Assembly (NCBI GenBank): GCA_963798075.1
Contig: CAWCRU010000029.1
Span: forward strand, 1 to 64,000
DNA from: DATAOG01 sp963798075
GTDB taxonomy: Bacteria > Pseudomonadota > Alphaproteobacteria > Geminicoccales > Geminicoccaceae
DNA length: 64,000 bases
Direction: 5' to 3'
The notes beneath the pieces were generated by a model, which was given only the letters and a program-made list of their open reading frames with translations, was not told where the DNA came from and did not search any database. Position 1 is the stretch's first letter. The number at the start of each line of letters is the position of its first letter. A program made the translations under genes and the position numbers. This document shows, piece by piece, positions 49,004-58,591 of the stretch.

Positions 49004-49017
49004 CGCAGCCCGATTAC
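49004..49017. repeat. Right inverted repeat of the IS1111-type element
   Basis: CGCAGCCCGATTAC, the exact reverse complement of 47422-47435. Its TAC contributes to the stop codon (TAA on the minus strand at 49014-49016) of the neighbouring gene. Confidence 0.85.
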
Positions 49018-49481
49018 GCCATCTCTTCAGGTTCCGGAATACCCGCCGCGATCTTCTGCGCTATATTACAGAGCATGCGTAGGGTATCGCGCATTTCCTC
49101 AAACGTAACAGTGTGATCACGTGAACGAAGACCGTCATTAGTAAGCCAAAGGGCGTGAAGATCGTCGTTCGGCAACTTCGATGGGTCGAAATGTCGACCC
49201 TCGTTGTACAGTTGGCTAAGGCGCTCGAACACGCTGCCATCGCCTGAATTGAACAGCTTGGCCCCGAGTGCTTTTCGTCCGAACTCAAGGCCCTGCCAGA
49301 GCGCTGACACGCAGCTTTCGGTATGGCGAAGCGCTTTAAAGTACTTAGATAGTTTTTGGATGCCCTGGCTTGCCACTTCGCATGCGAGCTCCCACTCATC
49401 GAGGGCTGCTTCGGCACGACGGATGAGCGCGAATGCGAGCGCGACACGATCCTGCGGACGTGGTCGTTGAATATTCGGCAA
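49014..49481 (-). CDS. Unrecognised all-alpha protein, 3' end inside the IS repeat
   Basis: 155 residues in markedly AT-richer DNA than the surrounding genes, suggesting transfer. It is predicted to be mainly helical (ALIRRAEAALDEWELACEVA, QKLSKYFKALRHTES). A motif LRSRDHTVTFEE and the helix pattern recall HEPN-like proteins, but this is weak. Its stop codon lies in the inverted repeat of the IS, so the original gene may have been longer and truncated by the insertion. Function unknown. Confidence 0.55.
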   Translation of the reverse strand: MPNIQRPRPQDRVALAFALIRRAEAALDEWELACEVASQGIQKLSKYFKALRHTESCVSALWQGLEFGRKALGAKLFNSGDGSVFERLSQLYNEGRHFDPSKLPNDDLHALWLTNDGLRSRDHTVTFEEMRDTLRMLCNIAQKIAAGIPEPEEMA

Positions 49482-49635
49482 AGCACGAACCCGCTAAGCC
49501 AAGAGCCTCGTTGTGGAAATTCCGCGGCCAAGCTTTGTGGCCTGCATGAAGTTAGCGTCGAAAGCTCTTGAGATACAAATTTGTCGAGTGCGTAGTATAT
49601 GATAACGGCATGTTCTATGTTCTTCTCGACTAGGC

Positions 49636-52086
49636 TTACACGTCCAGGTTGACCACCTTGAGCGCGTTGTCCTGGATGAAGTCGCGGCGGGGTTCGACGA
49701 CGTCGCCCATGAGCGTGGAGAAGATCTCGTCGGCTTCGTCGGCGTGGTCGACCTTGACCTGGTAGAGGCTGCGGACTTCGGGGTCGAGGGTGGTCTGCCA
49801 GAGCTGCTCGGGGTTCATCTCGCCGAGGCCCTTGTAGCGCTGGATCGCAAGGCCCTTGCGGCCCTGGGCGAGCAGGGTCTCGATCAGGGCGAGCGGGCCG
49901 GTGAGCCGGGTTTCCGTGTTCTTGCGCTCGAGGGTCGCGGGTTCGGCGAAGACGGCGCGGAGGTCTGCTACGGCGGCGTTCAGGCGGCGCGCCTCGGGGC
50001 TGCGCGCGATCTGCGGGTCGAGCCGGTAGCGGTCGCGGCGCTCGCCGCGGCGGCGGGTGAACGCGAGCGTGCCGTCCTCGCTGCGCGGGCCGGTCCAGGT
50101 CTCGCGGCCGTCGCCCGAGAGGCGGGACGCGATCCGCTGCGGCGAAGCCCTGGCCGGCGGCCTGCTCGGTCAGCGCCTGCTCGGCGAGCGCGCCCTCGAG
50201 CACCGCGGCCTCGACGAGCTCGGCCGGCAGGCGCCGCTCGAGCGCGTGGATCAGGCCGACGGCCCGGCGCGCCTCCTCGACCAGCCGGCCGAGCGCGCTC
50301 GCCCTCGTAGAGCGGCGCCGCCGGCGCCCTCCAGGCGGGCGTCCTCGAGGCCGGCCGCGATCAGGTAATCCTCGAGCTGGGCGTCGTTCTTGAGGTAGCG
50401 CTCGGCATTGCCGCGCTTGACCCGGTAGAGCGGCGGCTGGGCGATGTAGAGGTGGCCGGCCTCGATGATCTCCGGCATCTGGCGGTAGAAGAAGGTGAGC
50501 AGGAGGGTCCGGATGTGGGCGCCGTCGACGTCGGCATCGGTCATGATGATGATGCGGTGGTAGCGCAGCTTGGCCAAGTCGAAGTCGTCGCGGATGCCGG
50601 TGCCGAGCGCTGTGATCATGGTGCCGATCTCGCCCGAGCCCAGGATCTTGTCGAGGCGGGCGCGCTCGACGTTCAGGATCTTGCCGCGGAGCGGTAGAAT
50701 CGCCTGGAAGACGCGGTTGCGGCCCTGCTTGGCGGAGCCGCCGGCGCTGTCGCCCTCGACCAGGAACAGCTCGGCCTCGGCCGGGTCGCGCGCCTGGCAG
50801 TCGGCGAGCTTGCCGGGCAGGTTCGCGACGTCGAGCACGCCCTTGCGCCGGGTGAGCTCGCGCGCCTTCCTCGCCGCCTCGCGCGCCGCGGCCGCCTCGA
50901 CCGTCTTGGCGATGATGATCTTGGCCGCCCCCGGGTTCTCCTCGAGCCAGCGGTTGAGGCCTTCGCCGATCAACCCCTGGACCACGGGCTGGACCTCGGA
51001 GCTGACCAGCTTGTCCTTGGTCTGGGACGAGAACTTGGGGTCCGGCATCTTGACCGAGAGGACGCAGGTCAGGCCCTCGCGCGCGTCCTCGCCGGACAGC
51101 GCCACCTTCTCGCGCTTGGCGATGCCGCTCTCCTGGGCGTAGGCCTGGATCGAGCGCGTCAGCGCCGAGCGCAGGCCGATCAGGTGGGCGCCGCCGTCGC
51201 GTTGCGGGATGTTGTTGGTGAAGCACAAGGTCGTCTCGTGGTAGCCGTCGTTCCACTCGAGCGCGGCCTGCACCTCGATGCCGTCGCGCTCGCCCGCGAG
51301 CAGGATCGGCGGCTGGTGGATCGGGGTCTTGGCGCGGTCGAGGTAGGCGACGAAGGCGAGCAGACCGCCGTCGTAGTGGAGGACGTCCTGGGTGGGCTCG
51401 GCGCCGCGCTCGTCGCGCAGCAGGATCGTGAGCCCGGCATTGAGGAAGGCGAGCTCGCGCAGGCGATGCTCGAGGGTCGGGTAGCTGAACTCGGTCTTCG
51501 AGAACACATCGATCGAGGGCATGAAGGTGAGCTCGGTGCCGCGCCGGTCGACCACGGCACCGGTGACCGCGAGCGGCGCCACCGGCTCGCCGCCGTCGCG
51601 AAAGCGCATCACGTGCTCCTGGCGGTCGCGCCAGATCCGGAGCTCCAGCCATTCCGAGAGCGCGTTGACGACCGAGACGCCGACGCCGTGGAGGCCGCCC
51701 GAGACCTTGTAGGAGTTGTGGTTGAACTTGCCGCCCGCGTGCAGCACGGTCATGATCACCTGGGCGGCCGACACCCCCTCGCCCTCGTGGATGTCGGTCG
51801 GGATGCCGCGGCCGTTGTCGCGGACGGTGACCGAGCCCTCGGCGTTCAGGATCACCTCGACCCGGTCGCAATAGCCGGCCAGCGCCTCGTCGATCGCGTT
51901 GTCGACCACCTCGAACACCATGTGGTGGAGGCCGGAGCCGTCGTCGGTGTCGCCGATGTACATGCCCGGCCGGCGGCGCACGGCTTCCAGGCCCTCGAGG
52001 ACCTGGATCGAGGTCGAATTGTAGATCTCGTCCGCGACCGGCTCGCGCAGGGCGGGATCAGACGGAGCTGGATGGGGCTGGGTCAT
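49636..52086 (-). CDS. gyrB: DNA gyrase subunit B, frameshifts near 50310 and 50141
   Basis: ATPase subunit of gyrase, introducing negative supercoils into DNA. GHKL ATPase motifs are FEVVDNAIDEALAGYC, VRDNGRGIPTD and GGLHGVGVSVVNALS; the TOPRIM part has LFLVEGDSAGGSAKQGRNR and IIIMTDADVDGAHIRT. After KNDAQLEDYLIAAG the frame shifts at about 50310 (to GRLVEEARRAVGLIHALE) and returns at about 50141 (to IASRLSGDGRE). The last part, ALIETLLAQG...MNPEQLWQTTLDPEVRSLYQVKV, is again in the first frame. The corrected protein is about 816 residues. gyrB is essential, so both breaks are almost certainly sequence errors. The start overlaps recF by 29 bases. Confidence 0.97.
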
Positions 52087-53257
52087 GGCGCTGCAGGGTC
52101 GAATCCTGAACGGTGAAGAACTGGGCGCGGGCGCCGAGCGGCGCGAACAGGGCGGCCTCGGTGCCGGTGAGCCACACCTGCGCGCCGAGCTCGGTGAGCT
52201 CGGCGAACAGCGCCCGGCGGCGCTCGGGGTCGAGATGGGCCAGGGCCTCGTCGAGGAGCAGGACCGGCTGCTGCTCGCCGGCGGCGGCGCGCAGGCGCGC
52301 CTCGGCCAGGACCACGGCGATCAGGCAGGCCTTCTGCTGGCCGCTCGAGGCTTCGCGCGCGAGGCGCCCGGTGACCCGGTCGCGGACCCAAAGGTCGCTC
52401 CGGTGCGGCCCGATCGCGGTCGTGCCGGTGTCCGCGTCCGCCCGCCGGCCGGCGGCGAGCGCCTCGGCGAAGCGGCCCTCGGCGTCGAGCGCCGAGAGCT
52501 CGTCCAGCCAGCTCTCGATCTCACCCTCGAGCCCGAGCTCGGGCTGCGGCAGCCAACCGGGCGCCGCCGCCAGCGCGCCGCTGAGGTCGCGCGTCGCCAG
52601 CCGACGGGCGGCCGCGATCGCGACCCCGGCGGCGGCCGCCCGGCGCTCGAGAGCGCCGAGCCAGACCGGCTCCTGGCGCCCGGTCCGCAGCAGCCGCGCG
52701 CGCTCGCGCAGGGCCTGCTCGTAGCTCGCGCAGGCGGCCGCGTGCCCCGGATCGCCGACCAGGACCAGGCGATCGAGAAAGCGCCGCCTGGCGCCCGCGC
52801 CCTCGCTCAACAGCCGGTCCATCGCCGGGGTCAGCCAGACCACGCTCAGGACCTCGGCAAGCCCCGCCTGGCTCGCTGCCTGGGCGCCGTCGATGCGGGT
52901 CAAGCGCCGTTCGCGCAGGCCGTCCTGGACCCGGGCGGTCACGAGGTCGACCGCCCCGCGCGGGCCCTCGACCCGCGCGGCGACCGTCCAGGGCCCGCCA
53001 CCGATCCGGTCGGCCTCGGCCAGGCGCGCCCGCCGCAGGCCGCGGCCCGGGCTCAGGAACGAGATCGCCTCCAGAAGGTTGGTCTTGCCGGCGCCGTTGG
53101 GCCCGGTCAGCACCACCGGCCGCGGGTCGTTCTCGAGGTGCAACCGCGCATAGGAGCGGAAATCGTTCAAGGTCAACCGGCGCAGCGAGGTCGCAGGCGG
53201 CCGCATGGCCGGGTTCGCCCCGCCTTGCGGACGCACCGAATCCAGCGCGAGCGCCAT
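52058..53257 (-). CDS. recF: DNA replication and repair protein RecF
   Basis: SMC-like ATPase loading RecA at DNA gaps. 399 residues with Walker A GPNGAGKTNLLEAISFLSPG, the signature REASSGQQKACLIA and Walker B PVLLLDEALAHLD. The ATG at 53257 overlaps the dnaN stop (TGATG), so it is translationally coupled; an ATG at about 53206 (MRPPATSLRRL) is closer to the family start and also possible. It lies in the standard dnaA-dnaN-recF-gyrB order. Confidence 0.95.
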   Translation of the reverse strand: MALALDSVRPQGGANPAMRPPATSLRRLTLNDFRSYARLHLENDPRPVVLTGPNGAGKTNLLEAISFLSPGRGLRRARLAEADRIGGGPWTVAARVEGPRGAVDLVTARVQDGLRERRLTRIDGAQAASQAGLAEVLSVVWLTPAMDRLLSEGAGARRRFLDRLVLVGDPGHAAACASYEQALRERARLLRTGRQEPVWLGALERRAAAAGVAIAAARRLATRDLSGALAAAPGWLPQPELGLEGEIESWLDELSALDAEGRFAEALAAGRRADADTGTTAIGPHRSDLWVRDRVTGRLAREASSGQQKACLIAVVLAEARLRAAAGEQQPVLLLDEALAHLDPERRRALFAELTELGAQVWLTGTEAALFAPLGARAQFFTVQDSTLQRHDPAPSSSV

Positions 53258-54381
53258 CACACCCGCATAGGCATCAGCACATAGAGCGTGCTGCTGTCCT
53301 TGGGATCGCGGACCAGGGTCGGCGAGCCGGCATCCGCCATGGCGAACTCGACCTCGTCGCCCTCGATCTGGCTGTTCATGTCGAGGATATAGCGAGCGTT
53401 GAAGCCGATCTCCAGCGCCTCGCCGGCAAAACTCACGTCGAGTTCGTCGACCGCGCGGCCGGCGTCGGGGCTGATCGCCGACAGGGTCAATTTGCCGGCG
53501 GCGAGGCTGAGCTTGATCGCCCGCCCCTTCTCGGTCGCGATCGTGGCGACCCGGTCGACCGCCTCGCTCAGCGCCTTGGTCGGCGCGACCATGAGCCTGT
53601 CGTTGCCGCTCGGGATCACCCGCTCGTAATCCGGGAAGGTGCCATCGATCAGGCGCGAGCGCAGCACCGCGGCGCCGACCCGGAAGCGGATCCGCGCGCT
53701 CGAGAGCGCGACCTCGACCTCGGCGCCGGCATCGAGCTCGTCGATCAGCTTGCGCACCTCGCCGACCGTCTTGCGCGGCACGATCACCGCAGGCATGCCC
53801 GCAGCGCCCGCCGGCAGCGCGATCTCGACCCGGGCCAGGCGATGGCCGTCGGTGGCGACGCTGCGCAGGCAGCTGGCAGCGCCTTCCTCGACCGCGTGCA
53901 GGAAGATGCCGTTGAGGTAGTAGCGCGTCTCCTCGGTCGAGATCGCGAAGCGGGTGCGGTCGATCAGGCGCCTGAGGTCTTCGGCCGGAAGGCCGAAGCT
54001 GTGCTCGAGGCCCTCGTCGGTCATCGCCGGGAAGTCGGCGGCCGGCAGGCACGGCAGGTCGAACGTGCTGCGGCCGGCGCGCAGCGTGATCTCGGCGCCG
54101 CTCTCGGCGCGCTCGAGACTGATCCGGCAGCCCTCGGGCAGCTTGCGCACGACGTCGTAGAGCGTATGCGCGGGCGCGCTCGTGGCGCCCGGCTGGCTGA
54201 CCTCGGCCTCGGCCCGCTCGACGACCGACAGGTCCATGTCGGTCGCGGTGAGCGCGAGCCCGCCGCCCTCCGCCTCGAGCTTGACGTTGGACAGGATCGG
54301 GATGGTCGTGCGGCGTTCGACGACGCTCTGGACATGGGCGAGCGACCTCAGCAAGGCGGCCCGCTCGATGGCTAGCTTCAT
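53257..54381 (-). CDS. dnaN: DNA polymerase III beta clamp
   Basis: Sliding clamp holding the replicase on DNA, 374 residues in three similar domains. MKLAIERAALLRSLAHVQSVVERRTTIPIL is the classical start, and the C-terminal NPVLVRDPKDSSTLYVLMPMRV ends with the typical MPMR-V peptide-binding tail. The frame upstream of 54381 to 54528 is non-coding in appearance. The gap to dnaA is 180 bases. Confidence 0.97.
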   Translation of the reverse strand: MKLAIERAALLRSLAHVQSVVERRTTIPILSNVKLEAEGGGLALTATDMDLSVVERAEAEVSQPGATSAPAHTLYDVVRKLPEGCRISLERAESGAEITLRAGRSTFDLPCLPAADFPAMTDEGLEHSFGLPAEDLRRLIDRTRFAISTEETRYYLNGIFLHAVEEGAASCLRSVATDGHRLARVEIALPAGAAGMPAVIVPRKTVGEVRKLIDELDAGAEVEVALSSARIRFRVGAAVLRSRLIDGTFPDYERVIPSGNDRLMVAPTKALSEAVDRVATIATEKGRAIKLSLAAGKLTLSAISPDAGRAVDELDVSFAGEALEIGFNARYILDMNSQIEGDEVEFAMADAGSPTLVRDPKDSSTLYVLMPMRV

Positions 54382-54561
54382 GATCGCGCCAAAATTCCAA
54401 ACGTTGCCGGGCTTTTGCGGCCCGCCGGCCGCTTCGGACCGGCCGCGGCCGCCCCCGGGCAGCCAGCCGTGCCGACCTCGCCCGCCGGGAACCGCAAGGC
54501 TACCATCAATCGCTTGAGAAGGCAGCAAGAAACTCCGGCGCGCCGGGCGCCGCGGCGGCCG

Positions 54562-55972
54562 TCAGCCGGTCAACAGGCGGCGCAGAAGCTCGATGTCCTC
54601 GTTGAGGACGCCGTCGACCGCCCGCAGCTCCTCGATCCGGCGGATCGCATGCATGACCGTGGTGTGATCGCGGCCGCCGAACTTGCGCCCGATCTCCGGC
54701 AGCGAGCGCGGGGTCAGCTGCTTGGCGAGGTACATCGCCACCTGGCGCGGCCTTGCGACCGCGCGGGCGCGGCGCGCCGACAGCATGTCGGCCATCCTGA
54801 GGCCATAGTGCTCGGCGACCTTCTTTTGGATGTCCTCGATCGTGATCCGCCGCTCGTGGGCGCGCAGCAGGTCCTGCAGGACCTCCTGGGCGATCTCGAG
54901 GGTGATCGCGCGCCCGACCAGGGTCGCCTGGGCCGCGACCCGGTTGAGCGCGCCCTCGAGCTCGCGGACATTGGCGGTGATCCGATGCGCCAGGAACTCG
55001 AGCACCCGATCCGGCACCTCGGCCTCGCGCGCGAGCAGGGCCGCCTTGCGGCGCAGGATGTCGAGGCGGAGATCGTAGGTGGTCGGATGGATGTCGACCA
55101 CGAGGCCCCAGCCGAGGCGCGAGCGGATCCGCTCCTCGAGCCCCATCAGCTCGGACGGGACTGCGGTCGGCCGAGACCACGATCTGGCGGCCGCGGTCGA
55201 CCAAAGTATTGAAAGTATGGAAAAACTCCTCCTGGGTGCTGCCCTTGCCGCCGATGAACTGGACGTCGTCGACCATCAGGACGTCGGACGAGCGGAACAG
55301 CTCCTTGAAGCTCATGGTGTCCTTGAAGCGCAACGCCTTGATGAACTGGTACATGAACTTTTCGGCCGACAGGTAGACGACCTTGCGGCCCGGGTTCTGG
55401 CGCCGGATCTGCCAGGCGATCGCGTGCATCAGATGGGTCTTGCCGAGGCCGACCCCGCCGTAGAGGAACAAGGGATTGAAGGGCGGCGCCTCGAGCTCGG
55501 CGACCCGCCTCGCGGCGGCGAAGGCGAGCTCGTTGGGCGGGCCGACCACGAAGTTCTCGAAGGTGCAGCGCGGATCGACCGGGGCGCCGATCTCGCCGTC
55601 GGCGGCCGGCGGCGCCTCGAGCGGCGGCGTGGTCGTGCCGAGGGCGGGCGCGGGGCCCGCGGGCTTTGCCGGCGGTGGTGCGGGAGAGGTCGTGACGGTC
55701 GCGGTCTCGACGATCAGCGCGATGCCGCGGACCGCCGGGTTGAGCCGGTGCCAGAGCGCCCGGATGCGATCGGCGTAGTGGGCCGCGATCCAATCGCGCA
55801 GGAACCGGGTGGGCACGGCGAGCCGCACCCGATCGCCCTCGATGCCGGTCAGCTGCAGCGGTCCGAGCCAGGTCCGGTAGGTGGTCTCTCCGAATTCCGC
55901 GCGCAGCATACCCTGCACCTGCGACCATTGCTGGTCCAGGCCATGGATGGCGCTCTCGGGTCGGAGGCTCAT
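54562..55972 (-). CDS. dnaA: Chromosomal replication initiator DnaA, frameshift at 55157-55159
   Basis: AAA+ initiator that binds DnaA boxes and opens oriC. Domain I starts WSQVQGMLRAEFGETTYRTWLGPL; Walker A is GGVGLGKTHLMHAI, Walker B LMVDDVQFIGGK. The frame breaks after IVVSADRSP: one extra G in the GGG (plus strand) at 55157-55159. The remainder (GLEERIRSRLGWGLVVDIHP...) ends with the helix-turn-helix domain IV, including FGGRDHTTVMHAIRRIEEL, the DnaA-box signature. Corrected length is about 469 residues. The ATG at 55972 is the likely start; a longer frame to 56089 reads upstream DNA. As gene is essential, a sequence error is likely. Confidence 0.97.
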
Positions 55973-56382
55973 GGGGACCCCAGGCTCGCTTACCAACAGC
56001 CAGCTGCTCATGCCCGAGGACACTGGCATGGGCATTGAGACGCCGAAATATTCATGTTCTGGACATGAAGATCCCCGTCTGATCGACAAGTATCGATCCG
56101 TGATCGCTAAGACGCCCGATATTCACGGCGGAACGCTGGAGGCTCAGCTCTTGCCCGGCAGGATATGCCGGCCGGCCGCGCATGGCAAGGTGATCGAAAG
56201 GAGAACGTTAAATATCGCCCGTCAGTTGATAAATAGTGCTGAATGACAACAACGTCGCGACCCCCGCCTGCCACAGTCATTTCGCTCAATTGCGGGCAAA
56301 ATTATTCGACGAATCACAGTCACGACAAGACAGGGCGGAAGACTTGGCGGCGGTCCGCGGCAATCGGACCGGTATTTCGCCT
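55973..56382. other. dnaA-rpsT intergenic region, candidate control region
   Basis: About 410 bases, AT-richer than the rest, with no convincing gene. It holds the dnaA promoter and possibly origin-type sequence, but I find no consensus DnaA box; the closest is ATATTCACG at 56119-56127, with two mismatches. A palindrome (given separately) lies about 80-100 bases before dnaA. One GANTC (CcrM-type) site occurs near 56311. Confidence 0.45.
56051..56069. promoter_or_regulatory. Palindrome upstream of dnaA
   Basis: TTCATGT-TCTGG-ACATGAA: a perfect 7-bp inverted repeat with 5-bp spacer, 79 bases before the dnaA start. It looks like an operator for a dimeric regulator; the regulator is not identified. 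Confidence 0.5.
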
Positions 56383-56658
56383 CTAAGGAGACGGCGAGGC
56401 TAGGCTGTTCACCTTTTTCGCAAGGCGCGAGATCCGCCGCGAGGCGGTATTCAGCTTGAGCACGCGCTTGGTGACCGCGCGCCGGATTTCCGGCTCGGCA
56501 ACCTGTAGTGCCGTCCGCGCCGCCTCCGGGTCGCCCGTCGCCACCGCCTGCTCAACCCTCTTTATGAAGGTCCGGACCCGGCTGGTGCGGGCCCGATTGA
56601 TCACGGTCCGCTTGACCGTCTGCCGGATCCGCTTTTTCGCGGAACGATGATGCGCCAT
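56383..56658 (-). CDS. rpsT: 30S ribosomal protein S20
   Basis: A 91-residue very basic ribosomal protein that binds 16S rRNA. MAHHRSAKKRIRQTVKRTVIN and SRVRTFIKRVEQAVATGDPEAA are typical. Alphaproteobacteria commonly carry rpsT just upstream of dnaA, as here. Frame intact. Confidence 0.96.
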   Translation of the reverse strand: MAHHRSAKKRIRQTVKRTVINRARTSRVRTFIKRVEQAVATGDPEAARTALQVAEPEIRRAVTKRVLKLNTASRRISRLAKKVNSLASPSP

Positions 56659-56748
56659 GCGTCGCTGCCCCGTCCAACCGAGATCGAAGCGAGCCCTATA
56701 GCGCCGCCTCGGCCCGCCGTCAACGGCGCCAGCGCCCGGCCGCGCGGC

Positions 56749-57522
56749 TCACCGGTTGTTGAAATCGGGCGTCCGCTTCTCGCCGAACGCCTGCATGCCC
56801 TCCTTGCGATCCTCGGTCGCAAAGGTGGCGTAGAACACGCGCCGCTCGAACCGGATCCCCTCCTGCAGGCTGGTCTCGTAGGCGACGTTGACCGCCTCCT
56901 TGGCGAGGGCCACGATCGGCTGCGACTTCTCGGCGATGGTCTGGGCGAGCTTGAGCGCCTCGTCGAGCAGATCGGCGAGCGGCACGACCCTGGCCACCAG
57001 ATTGGCCCGCTCGGCCTCTTCGGCGTCCATCATGCGGCCCGTGAGCACCATCTCCATGGCCTTGGACTTGCCGACCGCCCGGGTCAGCCGCTGGGTCCCG
57101 CCGGCGCCGGGCAGGGTCCCGAGATTAATCTCGGGCTGGCCGAACTTGGCGTTGTCGGCGGCGATGATCACGTCGCACATCATCGCGAGCTCGCAACCGC
57201 CGCCGAGCGCATAGCCGGCGACCGCGGCGATGATCGGCTTGCGCCGCGCCGCAACCCGCTGCCACGGGCCGATGAAGTCGCTCTGCAGGGCGCCGATGAA
57301 GTCCTTGTCCTGCATCTCCTTGACGTCGGCGCCGGCGGCGAAGGCCCGGTCCGAGCCGGCGATCACCATGACCGCGATTTCGGGATCGGCATCGTAGCCG
57401 TCGAGGGCCTGGTTGAGCTCGCCGATCAGATCGGCATTCAAGGCATTGAGCGCCTGCGGCCGGTTCAGGGTGATCAGCCCGATCGGCCCGCGGCTCTCGA
57501 CCAGGATGGTCTCGTAGGCCAT
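56749..57522 (-). CDS. Enoyl-CoA hydratase
   Basis: A 257-residue crotonase-fold enzyme adding water to enoyl-CoA in fatty-acid oxidation. The ATG at 57522 starts MAYETILVESRGPIGLITLNRP. The oxyanion-hole residues are in AFAAGADVKEM and IAAVAGYALGGGCELAMMCDVIIA; the two catalytic glutamates are in ...GGGCELAM... and PEINLGTLPGAGGTQRLTR. Enoyl-CoA hydratase next to mutM and rpsT is a common alphaproteobacterial order. Frame intact. Confidence 0.93.
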   Translation of the reverse strand: MAYETILVESRGPIGLITLNRPQALNALNADLIGELNQALDGYDADPEIAVMVIAGSDRAFAAGADVKEMQDKDFIGALQSDFIGPWQRVAARRKPIIAAVAGYALGGGCELAMMCDVIIAADNAKFGQPEINLGTLPGAGGTQRLTRAVGKSKAMEMVLTGRMMDAEEAERANLVARVVPLADLLDEALKLAQTIAEKSQPIVALAKEAVNVAYETSLQEGIRFERRVFYATFATEDRKEGMQAFGEKRTPDFNNR

Positions 57523-57679
57523 GCTAGCTCGCTCCTCGTGCTCGCTGCTGTCCCGGCCCGAGAGGCGCCCGCCAGGGGGCGAGCGCAGGCGGCCGGAAAA
57601 GAGCCAGCCGGTATAGGGCCAACCCCCGGCCGGCGTCCAGCCCCGATTTGGCCGCCGCGCGCGCCGCGCGCGGGGCGCT

Positions 57680-58495
57680 TCAGCGCTGACAGCGGCGGCA
57701 CCAGAAGGTAGCGCGGCCGGCCTGGACCTGCTTTTCGATCGGCCGGCCGCAGACCGTGCAGGGCAGGCCGGCCCGGCCGTAGACCGCGAAGTGGTCCTGG
57801 AAGAAGCCGAGTTCGCCGTCGGTCTGAACATAGTCCCGCAAGCTCGAGCCGCCGGCCGCGATCGCCTCCTCCAGCACGCTGCGGATCGCCGTCGCCAGGC
57901 GCCTGGCCTCGGCCGGGCGCAGGAAGCCCGCCGTCCGGCAGGGTGACAGCCGCGCCCGATGGAGGCCCTCGCAGGCGTAGATGTTGCCCACGCCCACCAC
58001 CAGGCGCTGGTCCATGAGCGCGCTCTTGAGCGGGCTCCTGCGGCCGGCGAGCACGGCGCCGAGCGCCTGGCCGGTGAAGCTCGGGGCGAGCGGCTCGAGG
58101 CCCAGGCCCATGAGCCGCGGATGCTCTTTGAGGCCTTGGGTCGGGATCAGATCGAGCATGCCGAAGCGGCGCGGATCGACGAAGCGCAGCCGGCTGCCGT
58201 CGTCGAAGCCGAAGGTCAGATGCTCGTGCGGGCCGGCGGGCGGACCGTCGAACAGCAACCGCCCGGACATGCCCAGATGGAGCAGCAGGCTCTGATCGTC
58301 GTCGAGGCCGGCCAGGATGTACTTGGCCTGGCGCGCGACGCTCTGCACGCGCCGCCCGACCAGGCGATCGGCGAGCCGTTCGGGCAGCGGGAAGCGCAGG
58401 TCCAGGCGCCGCTGCTCGAGCGCGGTGATCCGGCGGCCGGGCAGGCGCGCGGCCAGGGCCCGGACGATGGTCTCGACTTCCGGCAGCTCGGGCAT
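57680..58495 (-). CDS. mutM: Formamidopyrimidine-DNA glycosylase
   Basis: Base-excision repair enzyme removing 8-oxoguanine and formamidopyrimidines. 271 residues. Catalytic Pro2 and Glu3 are at the start MPELPEVETIVRAL, and the lysine of the beta-elimination site is in the N-terminal domain. The C-terminal zinc finger is C-x2-C (LPCTVCGRPIEKQ) and C-x2-C (FWCRRCQR). HxTH-type helix region is GNIYACEGLHRARLSP. It is divergent from ubiE with 96 bases between. Confidence 0.96.
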   Translation of the reverse strand: MPELPEVETIVRALAARLPGRRITALEQRRLDLRFPLPERLADRLVGRRVQSVARQAKYILAGLDDDQSLLLHLGMSGRLLFDGPPAGPHEHLTFGFDDGSRLRFVDPRRFGMLDLIPTQGLKEHPRLMGLGLEPLAPSFTGQALGAVLAGRRSPLKSALMDQRLVVGVGNIYACEGLHRARLSPCRTAGFLRPAEARRLATAIRSVLEEAIAAGGSSLRDYVQTDGELGFFQDHFAVYGRAGLPCTVCGRPIEKQVQAGRATFWCRRCQR

Positions 58496-58591
58496 CGCTT
58501 GCCAGCGCGCGGTCGCGCTTGTCCCGGCGTCCGCGCTCCCCTAAAAGGCGATCCTGTTCAGCCGCGCCGCGGCTCCTGAGGCGCCGTCCCG

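Larger units (their letters stand above)
47422..49017 (-). mobile_element. IS1111/IS110-family insertion sequence with intact inverted repeats
   Basis: The transposase at 47854-48903 is flanked by a perfect 14-bp inverted repeat: GTAATCGGGCTGCG at 47422-47435 and its complement at 49004-49017. Subterminal repeats of this size are the mark of the IS1111 subgroup of IS110. The tips should extend a few bases beyond them. The side after the transposase has 418 non-coding bases and the side before it has 100, fitting IS1111, in which the long end lies downstream. GAAGAG occurs just outside both ends in the same orientation and may be target sequence. Size is about 1.6 kb. Confidence 0.88.

Noticed and set aside
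49061..51871. A 936-residue frame through gyrB and the downstream gene
   Set aside because: It is gyrB read out of frame; only the short part between the two frameshifts (about 50310-50141) is the real GyrB frame.
55973..56382. A defined chromosomal origin between dnaA and rpsT
   Set aside because: Location is suggestive, but I find no cluster of DnaA boxes; the best site has two mismatches. GC-skew analysis of the chromosome would be needed.
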